A stretch of DNA of 44,311 nt from Candidatus Moranbacteria bacterium GW2011_GWE2_36_40 (GTDB lineage Bacteria; Patescibacteriota; Minisyncoccia; Moranbacterales; GWC2-37-73): contig LBRX01000002.1 in assembly GCA_000991645.1 (NCBI GenBank), positions 1 through 44,311 of the forward strand, written 5' to 3'. The position numbers and the translations under genes are program-made. The notes under the pieces were generated by a model. It did no database searches, had not been told where the DNA came from, and saw only the letters and a list, made by a program, of their open reading frames with translations. Position 1 is the stretch's first letter. Each line of letters starts with the position of its first letter. Positions 1-8,900 of this stretch are shown here, one piece after another.

Positions 1-2
1 TG

Positions 3-71
3 GTGGCAACTGCTAGAAAGTTTTTAAGGTTTATGCACGCTCATTATTTCAGAGAAATGCAAACAGTATAA
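3..71 (+). CDS. possible C-terminal end of a gene cut by the left edge
   Basis: Frame 3 is open from the first base to a TAA at 69-71 and reads as 22 codons ending in HYFREMQTV. Frame 1 also gives a short open end (WWQLLESF, then stop at 25-27), so the frame is not certain. No family can be recognised from so few residues. Confidence 0.22.
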   Translation: MATARKFLRFMHAHYFREMQTV

Positions 72-100
72 TTTGACAAGTTACTATAATAGGACTCTGT

Positions 101-165
101 CTTGAGTACAAGACATCTCTCCTTAACAAAGGAGAGAAAGATATTGAAGAAAACTATCGTATGCC
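101..165 (+). repeat. interspersed hairpin repeat, first copy (second at 16277-16343)
   Basis: The stretch has a CTCTCCTT/AAAGGAGAG hairpin followed by a conserved tail (tattgaagaaa...tatgcc). Nearly the same order of bases occurs at 16277-16343. The 3' end runs into the start codon of the gene at 161 in this copy and into the 3' end of efp in the other, so the repeat itself, not a gene, is the shared part. Confidence 0.6.
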
Positions 166-496
166 AACAAAAACAAAACAAACCAGTCACTCGCGAGCGA
201 CTGGTCAAAATAAAAAAGAAACAAAAAGCACTGATTGGAAAGGTTTGGTGCAAGGATTTGTTGGTAACATGCTTGAGCAATTGAATGAAAATGTGACAAA
301 TCGTGTTCACGCTTGGACAAAACAAATGAAACGAAGAGCAATTGGCGGGGTTGTGATGGTCCTTGGTGCTTCATATTTGCTGACGGGCATTTCATCTTAT
401 GCGGAATCAACATTAGGAAAAAATATTCCAGGACTTGGTTATATGGCAATCGGAACAGTTGCGTTGTTAATAGGCTACTTAGTTAGTAGGAAATAA
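161..496 (+). CDS. small membrane protein with two C-terminal transmembrane segments
   Basis: This is a 111-residue protein of unknown function. The first about 50 residues are hydrophilic and rich in Lys, Thr and Gln. Two hydrophobic segments follow, at about 62-80 (GVVMVLGASYLLTGI) and 91-108 (PGLGYMAIGTVALLIGYLV), and the protein ends in SRK. This layout resembles small envelope or phage-holin-superfamily III-like proteins, but I cannot assign it. A palindrome at 182-205 is read as residues 8-15, so the N-terminal part seems to have absorbed a repeat. There is no Shine-Dalgarno sequence; the region before the ATG is the repeat at 101-165. The next gene downstream is another small protein with a membrane-inserting C-terminus, so the two may be co-expressed. 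Confidence 0.7.
   Translation: MPTKTKQTSHSRATGQNKKETKSTDWKGLVQGFVGNMLEQLNENVTNRVHAWTKQMKRRAIGGVVMVLGASYLLTGISSYAESTLGKNIPGLGYMAIGTVALLIGYLVSRK
182..205. repeat. palindrome inside the 161-496 gene
   Basis: The arms ACCAGTC and GACTGGT flank an inner CTCGCGAG palindrome, leaving one mismatched pair. It lies in frame near the N-terminus of the gene and resembles the hairpin after the next gene (901-953), which also pairs CGCTC with GAGCG. Confidence 0.6.
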
Positions 497-517
497 AAAT
501 AATTAATAATAAAAAAT

Positions 518-555
518 CCTAGTTAAATAGTATGGAATACCATAATTTAACCAGC
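518..555. repeat. GTTAAAT-family palindromic element, copy 1
   Basis: Outer arms GTTAAAT/ATTTAAC enclose an inner stem TATGG/CCATA with loop AATA. It lies between the two small genes and is followed at 561-577 by a second short hairpin (CTAGAC/GTCTAG). Other copies are at 618, 2086, 2168, 15942 and 31363. Confidence 0.8.
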
Positions 556-597
556 CTCGACTAGACGTCAAGTCTAGGCGGGCGGGACAAGAACAAC

Positions 598-900
598 ATG
601 AACAAAAAACAAATTCACCCTGTTAAATCCGCCAAAAGCGGTGCGAAGCAATTAAACAGGGTAAAAAAAGTTGTGAAAAAAAATGTGGAAAAGGCACAAG
701 CATCAGGAGCTGAACTTCAAAAAATGGCTCTTAAGGAATATGACAAAATCAAAAAACAAATGGATGCAACTTCAAAAAAAGTTGAAGTTTATGTGAAAAA
801 GAATCCAGCTAAAGCCGCAGCAATCTCTGCCGGTATCGGTATGGCTCTCGGCGCAGTCGCCGGAATCCTGGCTGCTGGAGGAGAAAAGAAGAAGAAATAA
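598..900 (+). CDS. small basic protein with glycine-zipper membrane C-terminus (DUF883/YqjD-like layout)
   Basis: The protein has 100 residues. Residues 1-75 are very lysine-rich and predicted helical; residues about 76-94 form an Ala/Gly hydrophobic segment (AAAISAGIGMALGAVAGIL), ending in KKKK. The order of a charged helical region, a KNPAKAAAI turn and a glycine-zipper helix is what is seen in the DUF883/YqjD/ElaB group of membrane-anchored, ribosome-associated proteins; I assign it by layout only. Residues about 7-23 are encoded by a GTTAAAT-family repeat (618-665), so part of the basic N-terminus is repeat-derived. There is no clear Shine-Dalgarno sequence. A long hairpin follows the stop codon directly. 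Confidence 0.75.
   Translation: MNKKQIHPVKSAKSGAKQLNRVKKVVKKNVEKAQASGAELQKMALKEYDKIKKQMDATSKKVEVYVKKNPAKAAAISAGIGMALGAVAGILAAGGEKKKK
618..665. repeat. GTTAAAT-family element inserted in frame, copy 2
   Basis: CCCTGTTAAAT pairs with ATTAAACAGGG (one mismatch) and is followed by the family's TAAA. The inner stem is CCGC/GCGG, plus a second tiny TGC/GCA hairpin. It is translated as part of the 598-900 protein. Confidence 0.8.
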
Positions 901-953
901 CCTGTCGCTCACGAGACACGTCACTCACGAATGACATGTCGAGCGACGGGTTA
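901..953. repeat. long hairpin directly after the 598-900 stop codon
   Basis: CCTGTCGCTC pairs with GAGCGACGGG, and inside it GACACGTCA pairs with TGACATGTC around an 8-base loop. It lacks a T-run, so it is more like a REP element than a terminator. It could still stabilise the upstream mRNA 3' end. Confidence 0.6.
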
Positions 954-1030
954 AACCAGTTAGTCAAGACTGACAGGTTAAGGTTCATATAACATAAAAC
1001 ATAGAACACGAAGCAAAATACAAAATTAAA

Positions 1031-1065
1031 AAAGCCTGCTCTGTTTCGATGGTGCAGGCTTTTGC
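1031..1065 (+). terminator. intrinsic terminator after the small membrane genes
   Basis: AAAGCCTGC pairs with GCAGGCTTT around a 14-base loop and ends in a short T-run (TTTT). It separates the small genes from the kinase gene and argues against the upstream TTG start of the latter. Confidence 0.7.
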
Positions 1066-1088
1066 TGTGGAATAAAAAATGTTATTAT

Positions 1089-1829
1089 ATGGATATGGAT
1101 AAAGAAGAATTTATTAAAAATAGTAGAGATTGGATTAAAACAAATAAAAAAGAAATTATCAAAAAATTTGCTAATGATATTTTGCCAATCCCAAATGTTA
1201 AGCCTTTTGTGATATTTATGGCTGGATCTCCAGGGGCAGGCAAGACAGAAACTTCAAAAAACTTCATCACTGAATTTGAACAATTATATTATAGTAAATC
1301 AGGAAAGAAACATCCTTCAATTCATGTAGTAAGAATAGACCCTGATGAAATAAGAGAAATGATTCCTGGTTATGATGGAGCGAATGCAGAATTGTTTCAA
1401 GGTCCGGCTTCGCTCGGAGTTGAGAAGGTATATGATTATGTTATGAAAAAAGATCTTAGCGTTATTGTTGATGGTACTTTAGCCAGTTATAGTGTTGCAT
1501 ATAAAAATATAGAAATTGCACTGCGAAAAAAAAGAAACGTTGCTATATTTTATGTTTATCAAGACCCCTTAATCGCTTGGAAATTTACCAAGGCAAGGGA
1601 AGATGAGGATGGGAGACATATTTCTAAAGCAAGATTCGTGGAAGCATTTTTTAAAGCAAAAATAAATACTAATAAATTGAAAAAAGAATTTGGTAATAGA
1701 ATTCAAGTTTTCCTAATTATAAAAAACTATAGTAATGCAACTGAAAAGACTGAATTTAACATAGAGAATATTGACAATTATTTGAAAGTTAACTATACTA
1801 AGCAATCATTAATGAAAAAAATATGTTGA
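1089..1829 (+). CDS. zeta-toxin-like P-loop kinase
   Basis: This is a 246-residue protein starting at the ATG at 1089. The TTG at 1062 overlaps the terminator T-run and is less likely. The Walker A motif GSPGAGKT is at 46-53, after the hydrophobic strand FVIFMA. RIDPDEIREMIPGYDG follows at about 90-105 and IVDGTL at about 140. This matches the zeta-toxin/chloramphenicol-phosphotransferase-like kinase fold, whose zeta members phosphorylate UDP-N-acetylglucosamine and block wall synthesis. No epsilon-type antitoxin gene is visible upstream. A small basic ORF overlaps the stop codon and is the only candidate partner. A housekeeping sugar or nucleotide kinase role is also possible. Family assignment is fairly firm; substrate is unknown. 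Confidence 0.8.
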   Translation: MDMDKEEFIKNSRDWIKTNKKEIIKKFANDILPIPNVKPFVIFMAGSPGAGKTETSKNFITEFEQLYYSKSGKKHPSIHVVRIDPDEIREMIPGYDGANAELFQGPASLGVEKVYDYVMKKDLSVIVDGTLASYSVAYKNIEIALRKKRNVAIFYVYQDPLIAWKFTKAREDEDGRHISKARFVEAFFKAKINTNKLKKEFGNRIQVFLIIKNYSNATEKTEFNIENIDNYLKVNYTKQSLMKKIC

Positions 1830-2002
1830 ATATATTTAAGAAAAAAATTGATAAAAAACTTGATTTTTTTGAATTGCCTTCTGGTGAACAAAAGAAGCTT
1901 ATTAAGCGTGCTGTTAATGGTGCTAATAAGGATCAGATGGAGCTTGTTAAACGGTATGAAAAAAAATATAAAAACCTCGAGTTGCATGAATGTGTGAGAT
2001 AA
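1823..2002 (+). CDS. 59-residue basic protein overlapping the zeta-like gene
   Basis: The ATG at 1823 lies inside the last codons of the kinase gene (ATGTTGA overlap), which suggests translational coupling. The product is hydrophilic and helical, starts MLNIFKKKIDKKLDFFEL and ends YKNLELHECVR. I do not recognise a family. Its position makes it a possible antitoxin or accessory protein of the kinase, but zeta antitoxins normally precede the toxin. The frame stays open to a TAA just before the rpoB promoter. Confidence 0.55.
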   Translation: MLNIFKKKIDKKLDFFELPSGEQKKLIKRAVNGANKDQMELVKRYEKKYKNLELHECVR

Positions 2003-2022
2003 TATTTTGAAATTTAGTACTA

Positions 2023-2051
2023 TTGACACTTTTTTAAATCTGTGTTAACTT
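2023..2051 (+). promoter_or_regulatory. sigma-70 type promoter for rpoBC
   Basis: TTGACA at 2023-2028 and TAACTT at 2046-2051 are separated by 17 bases. It would start a leader of about 300 bases (2058-2361). The leader carries two tandem GTTAAAT elements and two small hairpins, CAGAG/CTCTG at 2221-2241 and ATTCTC/GAGAAT near 2253-2275. No gene lies in this 359-base gap. Confidence 0.65.
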
Positions 2052-2085
2052 ACTTGTACATTCACGACTTAGGATTGAGACTCCA

Positions 2086-2129
2086 CCCTAGTTAAATAGT
2101 CAGCTGGTGCTGAATTTAACGGGGTAAAC
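2086..2129. repeat. GTTAAAT-family element, copy 3 (rpoB leader)
   Basis: GTTAAAT/ATTTAAC arms enclose the inner stem CAGC/GCTG with loop TGGT. They are followed by GGGGTAAACTTTTTG, which is almost repeated after copy 4. Confidence 0.85.
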
Positions 2130-2167
2130 TTTTTGCATTGTTTTTGGGTGAAAACAGCGCACAAACT

Positions 2168-2210
2168 CCGGTTAAATAGATGGCTACGCCGTATTTAACA
2201 GGGTAAACTT
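2168..2210. repeat. GTTAAAT-family element, copy 4 (rpoB leader)
   Basis: GTTAAAT/ATTTAAC arms enclose the inner stem ATGGC/GCCGT (one T-G wobble) with loop TAC. The tail AGGGTAAACTTTTTG has the same T-run as copy 3, so the pair could act as weak tandem terminators or attenuators ahead of rpoB. Confidence 0.85.
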
Positions 2211-2361
2211 TTTGTCAAATCAGAGCTTTAAAAAGTCTCTGTTTGAAGAATTATTCTCGCAAGTAATGAGAATCAAGGACGCACAAATTTAATAGCCTTA
2301 ATTTAAACTCGCTGCTGAGCTCTTCGCTTTCGGACATTGATCCAAAGCAAGGAGAGAACTG

Positions 2362-5300
2362 GTGAGGGTTGTTTTTATGGTCAAAGAAAAGAAAGCCCTA
2401 AAAGTGAAGGAATCGTACGGTGCGTCTTCCTCGCTGTCTCGAAGAAAGTTTTTCAAAAAACAATTAATGGTGTCATTGCCAAACCTTATTGAAGGTCAAA
2501 TTGATGCCTACCAGTGGTTTTTGGATAGAGGTCTTCGAGAATTGTTTGATGAAATAAATCCTATTGGCGATTTTACTGGCAAGGATTTGGAGCTTTCTCT
2601 CACGGACTATTATCTTGATGAGCCAAAAACAGACGAGCTTACTGCGAAAAATAAAAATATTTCATATGAAGCTCCTCTTCGAGCAAAGGCGCGTTTGACC
2701 ATTAAAAAAACTGGTGAAATAAAGGAGCAAGAGATTTATCTTGGAGACTTTCCTGTGATGACTCCTCGCGGAACATTCATTATTAATGGTGTTGAACGTG
2801 TTGTTGTTTCTCAACTTATCCGTTCTTCTGGAGTTTTCTTTACAATGGAATATTCCAAGGGAAAGAAATTGTTTGGAGCAAAACTTATTCCAAATCGTGG
2901 AGCATGGATAGAAATTGATACAGGTTTGGATGGCGTGCTTAATGTTCGCATTGATCGCAAACGAAAAATACCAGTAACTGCATTGCTGAGGGCTTTTGGT
3001 ATGGAAAAAAATGAGGAAATTTTGAAAGCTTTCGAAGGTGCTGACAATGGAGAAACAAAATTCATTGAAGAATCTTTGGCCAAGGATATTACCAAAACTC
3101 AAGCTGAGGGATATAAGGAAATTTACAAAAGAATTAGACCAGGCGATTTGGCTACACCAGAAAATGCAAAACAATTGGTCAATGGAATGTTTTTCAATTT
3201 TGAAAAATATGATTTTGGATCAGTGGGGCGCTATCGCTTGAATCAAAGACTTTTGATTGATAGACCAGACAATGAAGAAAACAGAATTTTATTGGTGGAA
3301 GATTTGTTGCTTATTATTAAGGAAATTATTCGTCTTAATAATAATCCTCAGGCAATTGCTGATGATATTGATCATCTTGGAAATAGAAGAGTTAGAGGTG
3401 TCGGAGAATTGGTTCAAAACAAACTTCGCATTGGTATGGCTCGCATGGCTCGCAATATTAAAGACAGAATGAGTACTTGTGACATTGAAACAGTTGTTCC
3501 AGGACAACTTATCAACTCTCGTCCAGTTGCTGCTGCAATTAAAGAATTTTTCTCAAGTTCACAACTTTCACAATTCATGGATCAGGTGAATCCCTTGGCT
3601 GAACTTGAACACAAAAGAAGACTTTCAGCGATGGGACCGGGAGGACTTACCAGGGAACGCGCAGGCTTTGAAGTTCGAGATGTGCATCATTCTCATTATG
3701 GAAGAATTTGTCCGATTGAAACTCCTGAAGGTCCAAATATTGGATTGGTTGGACATATGGCATCATATGCCAGAATCAATGATTTTGGATTTTTGGAAAC
3801 ACCTTATATTAAGTTATATAAAGAGATTCCAAATACTGTTGCTGATTTGACAAATAGGGTTTTGAATGAGGATGTGGCTGGTGGAAAGGGTGGAGAATTA
3901 ATCAGTGAAGAATTGGCCAAAAAAATTGCCAAAACTCCTGCCAAGACTATTAAAATCAAACCATATATTTCTGATGAAATTGAATATATAAATGCAACAG
4001 TTGAAGATCGCTGCGTGATTACACATGCTCGTGTTAATGCAGATGAAAATAGGAATATTGTTGATAGAATTGTGGAAGCTCGCGTAAAAGGACATCCTGA
4101 AATGATTGAAACGGATAAGTTGGATTATATGGATGTGAGTGCAAAGCAATGCATCTCAGTTGCAACCTCTCTTATCCCATTTTTGGAACATGATGATGCA
4201 AACCGTGCATTGATGGGTTCAAACATGCAACGTCAAGCTGTTCCTTGTATTGTGCCACAAGCTCCATTTGTTGGAACTGGTATTGAAGACAAGGCTGCTG
4301 CTGATTCGGGACAAGTTGTTCTGGCTTTAAATGATGGAGAAGTTGTGGAAGTTGATGGAGCACACATTACGATCAAAGAAAATGCTCCTATTGGTGCTAA
4401 AAAAGATAATTTCAAGCGTGAATATTGTTTGCAAAGTTTTGCAAAATCAAATGCTTTCACGTCGATGAGTCAATTACCACGAGTTGAAAAAGGTAAAATG
4501 GTAAAAAAGGGTGACTTGTTGGCTGATGGAGCTGCGACAGAAAATGGAGAATTGGCACTTGGACAAAATCCATTGGTGGCTTTTATTCCATGGGACGGAT
4601 ATAACTTTGAAGATGCTATCATTCTTTCAGAAAGACTTTTGAAAGAAGATTGGTATAGTTCAATTCATATTGAGGATTTTTCAATCGACGTGCGCGACAC
4701 AAAGCTTGGGCCGGAGGTTGTGACTCGTGATATTCCAAACATCGGAGAAGAAAGATTGAAGAATCTTGATGAAACAGGAATCATCCGTATCGGAGCAGAA
4801 GTTTCTTCTGGCGATATTCTTTGTGGAAAAATCACTCCAAAAGGAGAAGGAGATCTTACTCCAGAAGAAAGATTGCTTCGCGCTATTTTTGGTGAAAAAT
4901 CTAAGGATGTTAAAGATTCATCTTTGTATCTTCCACATGGAGAGCACGGAAAAGTTGTTGATATTAAAATTCTTTCAAGAGAACAAGGTGACAAACTTTC
5001 AACTGGTGTTATAAAGCAAATTCAAGTTTCAGTTGCTCAACTTCGAAAAGTTTCCGTTGGAGACAAGTTGGCTGGACGACATGGAAACAAAGGTGTGATC
5101 TCACGTATTGCTCCTGTTGAAGACATGCCATATCTTCCAGATGGAACTCCAATTGATGTTATCCTAAATCCATTGGGAGTTATCTCTCGTATGAATATCG
5201 GACAGATTTTGGAAACACATCTTGGATGGGCAGCTCTTAAGCTTGGTTACAAAGCAGCAACTCCTGCATTGGATGGAATCACTGAGGAAGATATTAAGGG

Positions 5301-5811
5301 TGAACTTAAGAAAGCTGGACTTCCTGAAAGTGGAAAGATTAGATTGATTGATGGAAAGACTGGTGAGTCTTTCGATAATGAAACAACTGTTGGTGTTATG
5401 TATATCATGAAATTGAACCATTTGGTGGAAGACAAATTACACATGCGTTCAATCGGACCATATTCATTGATTACCCAACAACCACTTGGAGGAAAAGCTC
5501 AATTTGGAGGACAGCGTTTTGGAGAAATGGAAGTATGGGCACTCGAAGGATACGGCGCAGCATATACATTGCAAGAAATGCTCACAATCAAATCTGATGA
5601 TGTGCTTGGAAGATCAAAAGCATATGAATCAATTATTAAAGGTGAGAAGATAAAGAGTCCAAATATTCCTGCATCATTCCATGTGCTTGTTAATGAGCTC
5701 AAAGGATTGTGTTTGGATGTTGAATTGGTTGATTCCAAAATGAAGGAAGATGAGCATGATGATGAAATTGGTGGATATGACAAGCCAGAAGAAGACGTTG
5801 ATCAAATTTAA
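2362..5811 (+). CDS. rpoB: DNA-directed RNA polymerase subunit beta
   Basis: RpoB forms one jaw and half of the catalytic cleft of RNA polymerase. The protein has about 1149 residues, near the short end for the family, as expected for CPR. Recognisable landmarks are the fork and rifampicin region (SSSQLSQFMDQVNPLAELEH, then HKRRLSAMGPGGL), the HYGRICPIETPEGPNIGL segment, the DGYNFEDAI block, GRHGNKGVIS, and the C-terminal clamp contact GGKAQFGGQRFGEMEVWALE. The start is either GTG at 2362, preceded at good distance by AAGGAG (2349-2354), or ATG at 2377. It is one of the few large genes here with a Shine-Dalgarno sequence. rpoC follows after 112 bases. I see no inserted repeat in it. Confidence 0.98.
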   Translation: MRVVFMVKEKKALKVKESYGASSSLSRRKFFKKQLMVSLPNLIEGQIDAYQWFLDRGLRELFDEINPIGDFTGKDLELSLTDYYLDEPKTDELTAKNKNISYEAPLRAKARLTIKKTGEIKEQEIYLGDFPVMTPRGTFIINGVERVVVSQLIRSSGVFFTMEYSKGKKLFGAKLIPNRGAWIEIDTGLDGVLNVRIDRKRKIPVTALLRAFGMEKNEEILKAFEGADNGETKFIEESLAKDITKTQAEGYKEIYKRIRPGDLATPENAKQLVNGMFFNFEKYDFGSVGRYRLNQRLLIDRPDNEENRILLVEDLLLIIKEIIRLNNNPQAIADDIDHLGNRRVRGVGELVQNKLRIGMARMARNIKDRMSTCDIETVVPGQLINSRPVAAAIKEFFSSSQLSQFMDQVNPLAELEHKRRLSAMGPGGLTRERAGFEVRDVHHSHYGRICPIETPEGPNIGLVGHMASYARINDFGFLETPYIKLYKEIPNTVADLTNRVLNEDVAGGKGGELISEELAKKIAKTPAKTIKIKPYISDEIEYINATVEDRCVITHARVNADENRNIVDRIVEARVKGHPEMIETDKLDYMDVSAKQCISVATSLIPFLEHDDANRALMGSNMQRQAVPCIVPQAPFVGTGIEDKAAADSGQVVLALNDGEVVEVDGAHITIKENAPIGAKKDNFKREYCLQSFAKSNAFTSMSQLPRVEKGKMVKKGDLLADGAATENGELALGQNPLVAFIPWDGYNFEDAIILSERLLKEDWYSSIHIEDFSIDVRDTKLGPEVVTRDIPNIGEERLKNLDETGIIRIGAEVSSGDILCGKITPKGEGDLTPEERLLRAIFGEKSKDVKDSSLYLPHGEHGKVVDIKILSREQGDKLSTGVIKQIQVSVAQLRKVSVGDKLAGRHGNKGVISRIAPVEDMPYLPDGTPIDVILNPLGVISRMNIGQILETHLGWAALKLGYKAATPALDGITEEDIKGELKKAGLPESGKIRLIDGKTGESFDNETTVGVMYIMKLNHLVEDKLHMRSIGPYSLITQQPLGGKAQFGGQRFGEMEVWALEGYGAAYTLQEMLTIKSDDVLGRSKAYESIIKGEKIKSPNIPASFHVLVNELKGLCLDVELVDSKMKEDEHDDEIGGYDKPEEDVDQI

Positions 5812-5840
5812 TCTATAAACTTTGTAATAAATATCTAAAA

Positions 5841-5910
5841 ACCCCTTAACCTCATCCGTCCCGATTGCTATCGGGGCACCTTCTCCTTAAAAGGAGAAGG
5901 GGGGTAGGGA
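5841..5910. repeat. two-hairpin repeat between rpoB and rpoC
   Basis: The first hairpin is CCCGAT/ATCGGG (5860-5875), the second CCTTCTCCTT/AAGGAGAAGG (5879-5900). The opening CCTCATCC and the following GGGGGTAGGG match a widespread bacterial repeat type. A related copy is inserted in frame in uvrA at 22935-22983. It may also shape rpoBC mRNA processing. Confidence 0.7.
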
Positions 5911-5923
5911 AGAAATCATTTTT

Positions 5924-8900
5924 ATGGAAAATATTACTAAAGTGAGCGATTTCAATAGCGTCAGACTTCGATTGGCAAGTCCTGACGCAATCATGAACTG
6001 GTCTCACGGAGAAATAACAAAGCCTGAAACAATTAATTATAGAACTCAGCGATACGAAAAAGATGGTCTGTTTTGTGAAAAAATATTTGGACCATCAAAA
6101 GATTGGGAGTGTTATTGCGGAAAGTATAAAAGAATCAGATATAAAGGGATAGTTTGTGATAAATGTGGAGTTGAGGTAACTCGCTCAATTGTGCGTCGCG
6201 AAAGAATGGGTCACATCAAATTGGCTGTGCCTGTTTCGCATATTTGGTTTTTGCGAGGTGTGCCTTCAAAAATTGGCTCAGCTCTTGGACTTGGAGTGCA
6301 GGATTTGGAAAAAGTTATTTATTTTTCTGCCTATATTATTAAGGATGTTAATGAAGCTGAGCGTACACGCGTAATTGATCAATTGGAGCAGGAATATAAA
6401 TCAAAGCAAAAAGAAATTAAGGGCGGAAAAACAGAAAATGAACGTGGGGCAGAGGCAATGCTGGATGAACTTCGTGATCAATATAAAGGTGTTAAAGATG
6501 ACCTTAAAAACTTGAAGCCAATGCAGATTCTTTCTGAGTTGGAATATTTCAATTTGTCATCACGTTTTGGTCAGGTTTTTTCTGCTGGAATTGGAGCTGA
6601 AGCGGTTCGCGCAGTGCTTGAATCAATGGACATCGAAAAGATGATCAAGCATGTTAAAAAAGAATTGGAAAATGAAGATACTGCTGACAAAAAGAAGCTT
6701 TTCAAGCGAATGAAATTGTTCCAAGGTTTCAAAAAAGCTAGTCTTAAACTTGAATGGATGCTTCCAACAGCTATTCCAGTTATTCCACCAGATTTGCGAC
6801 CGATGGTTGCTCTTGATGGAGGACGCTTTGCAACTTCAGATTTGAATGATCTTTATCGTCGTATTATTAACAGGAATAATCGTTTGAAAAAATTGATTGA
6901 TCTTGGTGCTCCTGAAGTTATTACTCGAAATGAAAAAAGAATGTTACAGGAAGCTGTGGATGCCCTTTTTGACAATTCTGCTCGCAAAGGACAATCATCA
7001 GTAGCTGCTTCAACAGGGCAACGAAGACCACTTCGTTCATTGGCTGATGCTCTCAAAGGAAAACAAGGACGTTTCCGTCAAAACTTGCTTGGAAAACGCG
7101 TGGATTATTCTGGACGATCTGTGATTGTGGTTGGACCGCAGCTTAAACTTCATCAAGCTGGTTTGCCGAAGAAGATGGCTTTGGAACTTTTCAAACCGTT
7201 TATTATCAATAAGCTTATTGAAAAAGAATTTGCACATAATGTTAGAACTGCTGGACGAATGGTGGATGCTGAAGCTGAAGAAGCATATGAAATTTTGGAT
7301 GAAATTATTGAGCATCACTACGTGCTTCTCAATCGTGCGCCAACTTTGCATCGCTTGTCTATCCAGGCTTTTCAACCAGTATTGATTGAAGGAAAAGCTA
7401 TTCAGGTTCATCCTATGGTTTGTGCTGCTTTCAATGCTGATTTCGATGGAGATCAGATGGCGGTGCATGTTCCTTTGACTGATCAAGCACGCGAGGAAAG
7501 TGCGAATATCATGCTTTCTTCAAAAAATCTTTTGAAACCTGCTTCTGGAGAACCGATAGCAGTGCCTTCAAAAGATATTGTGCTTGGAATATATTTCATT
7601 ACTCACATCAAGGCAGGAGTAAAAGGAGAGGGAAAGATTTTTGCTACTGATGAAGAGGCTATACTTGCTTACCAAATGGGATTTATTGCAGTTAATGCAA
7701 AAATAAAAGTTGATATTAATGGAGAGATTTTGGAAACTTCTGCTGGAAGAATTATGCTTAATGATATTCTTCCTGAGGAACTACGTTTTGTTAATGAAGA
7801 GTTGACTCAAAAAGAAATCAAGCAATTGGTTGCAAAAATGTTGCGCATGAAGGGACAAGAAGAAACTGCTGCTTTCATTGATCGCATCAAGGCACTTGGA
7901 TTCAAAATGGCTGGACGCTCTGGTATCAGTTGGGGTATGGATGATTTGAAACAATCTCCAGTAAAGAAGGATGCTATGGTAAAAGCTGAAGAAGAAGTTG
8001 CAACAATTAATGGTCAGTATGCTGTAGGACTTCTTACTGAAGAAGAAAGAAAAAATCGTGTTATTGAGATCTGGAATCGAACCAAGAATTTGATTGCTGA
8101 TGACGTTAAGGCCTCTCTTGATAAAGAAGGATCAGTGTATACCATGGTTCATTCAAAAGCTCGTGGATCTGAATCAGTTGTGGTGCAAATGATGGGTATG
8201 AAGGGACTTGTGGCTGGACCAACTGGAGAAACGATTGAATTGCCAGTAAAAAGCTCTTTCAAGGAAGGTTTCAATGTGTTGGAATATTTCATTTCAACTC
8301 ATGGAGCTCGAAAAGGTATGGCTGATACAGCTCTTCGAACTGCGACTGCTGGATATCTAACACGTCGCCTCGTGGATGTTTCTCAGGATATTATTGTTCG
8401 TGATGAAGACTGTGGTGATGTTGAAGGGGCATATATGTATAAAGAAGATTCAGACCGTGTCGGACAAAGTTTTGCAGTTCGCGTGGAGGGAAGATATCTT
8501 GTTGAAGATGTTATTGACCCCGCAACCAAAAAGGTTATCGTGAAAGCTGGCACCATGGCAACCAAGGAAGATGGCTTGGCTGTTGAAACTGCCAATGTTG
8601 AAAAAGTTAAAATTCGAAGCGTGGTAACATGCAAAAGCAAACGAGGAATTTGTCGACATTGTTACGGGATTGACCTTGGACGAAGCGAGTTGGTAAAAAT
8701 TGGACAAGCTGTTGGTGTTGTGGCTGCTCAAGCTATTGGAGAACCTGGAACACAGTTGACTATGCGTACTTTTCATACTGGAGGTGTTGCTGGTGGATCT
8801 GATATTACACAAGGACTTCCACGTGTTGAAGAAATTTTTGAATGCAGACCTCCAAAGGGAGAAGCGGTTATTTCTGAAGTTGATGGAAAAATTGTTGAAA

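Noticed and set aside
1062..1088. TTG start extending the zeta-like kinase by nine residues
   Set aside because: The codon lies in the terminator T-run of the upstream unit; ATG 1089 is more likely.
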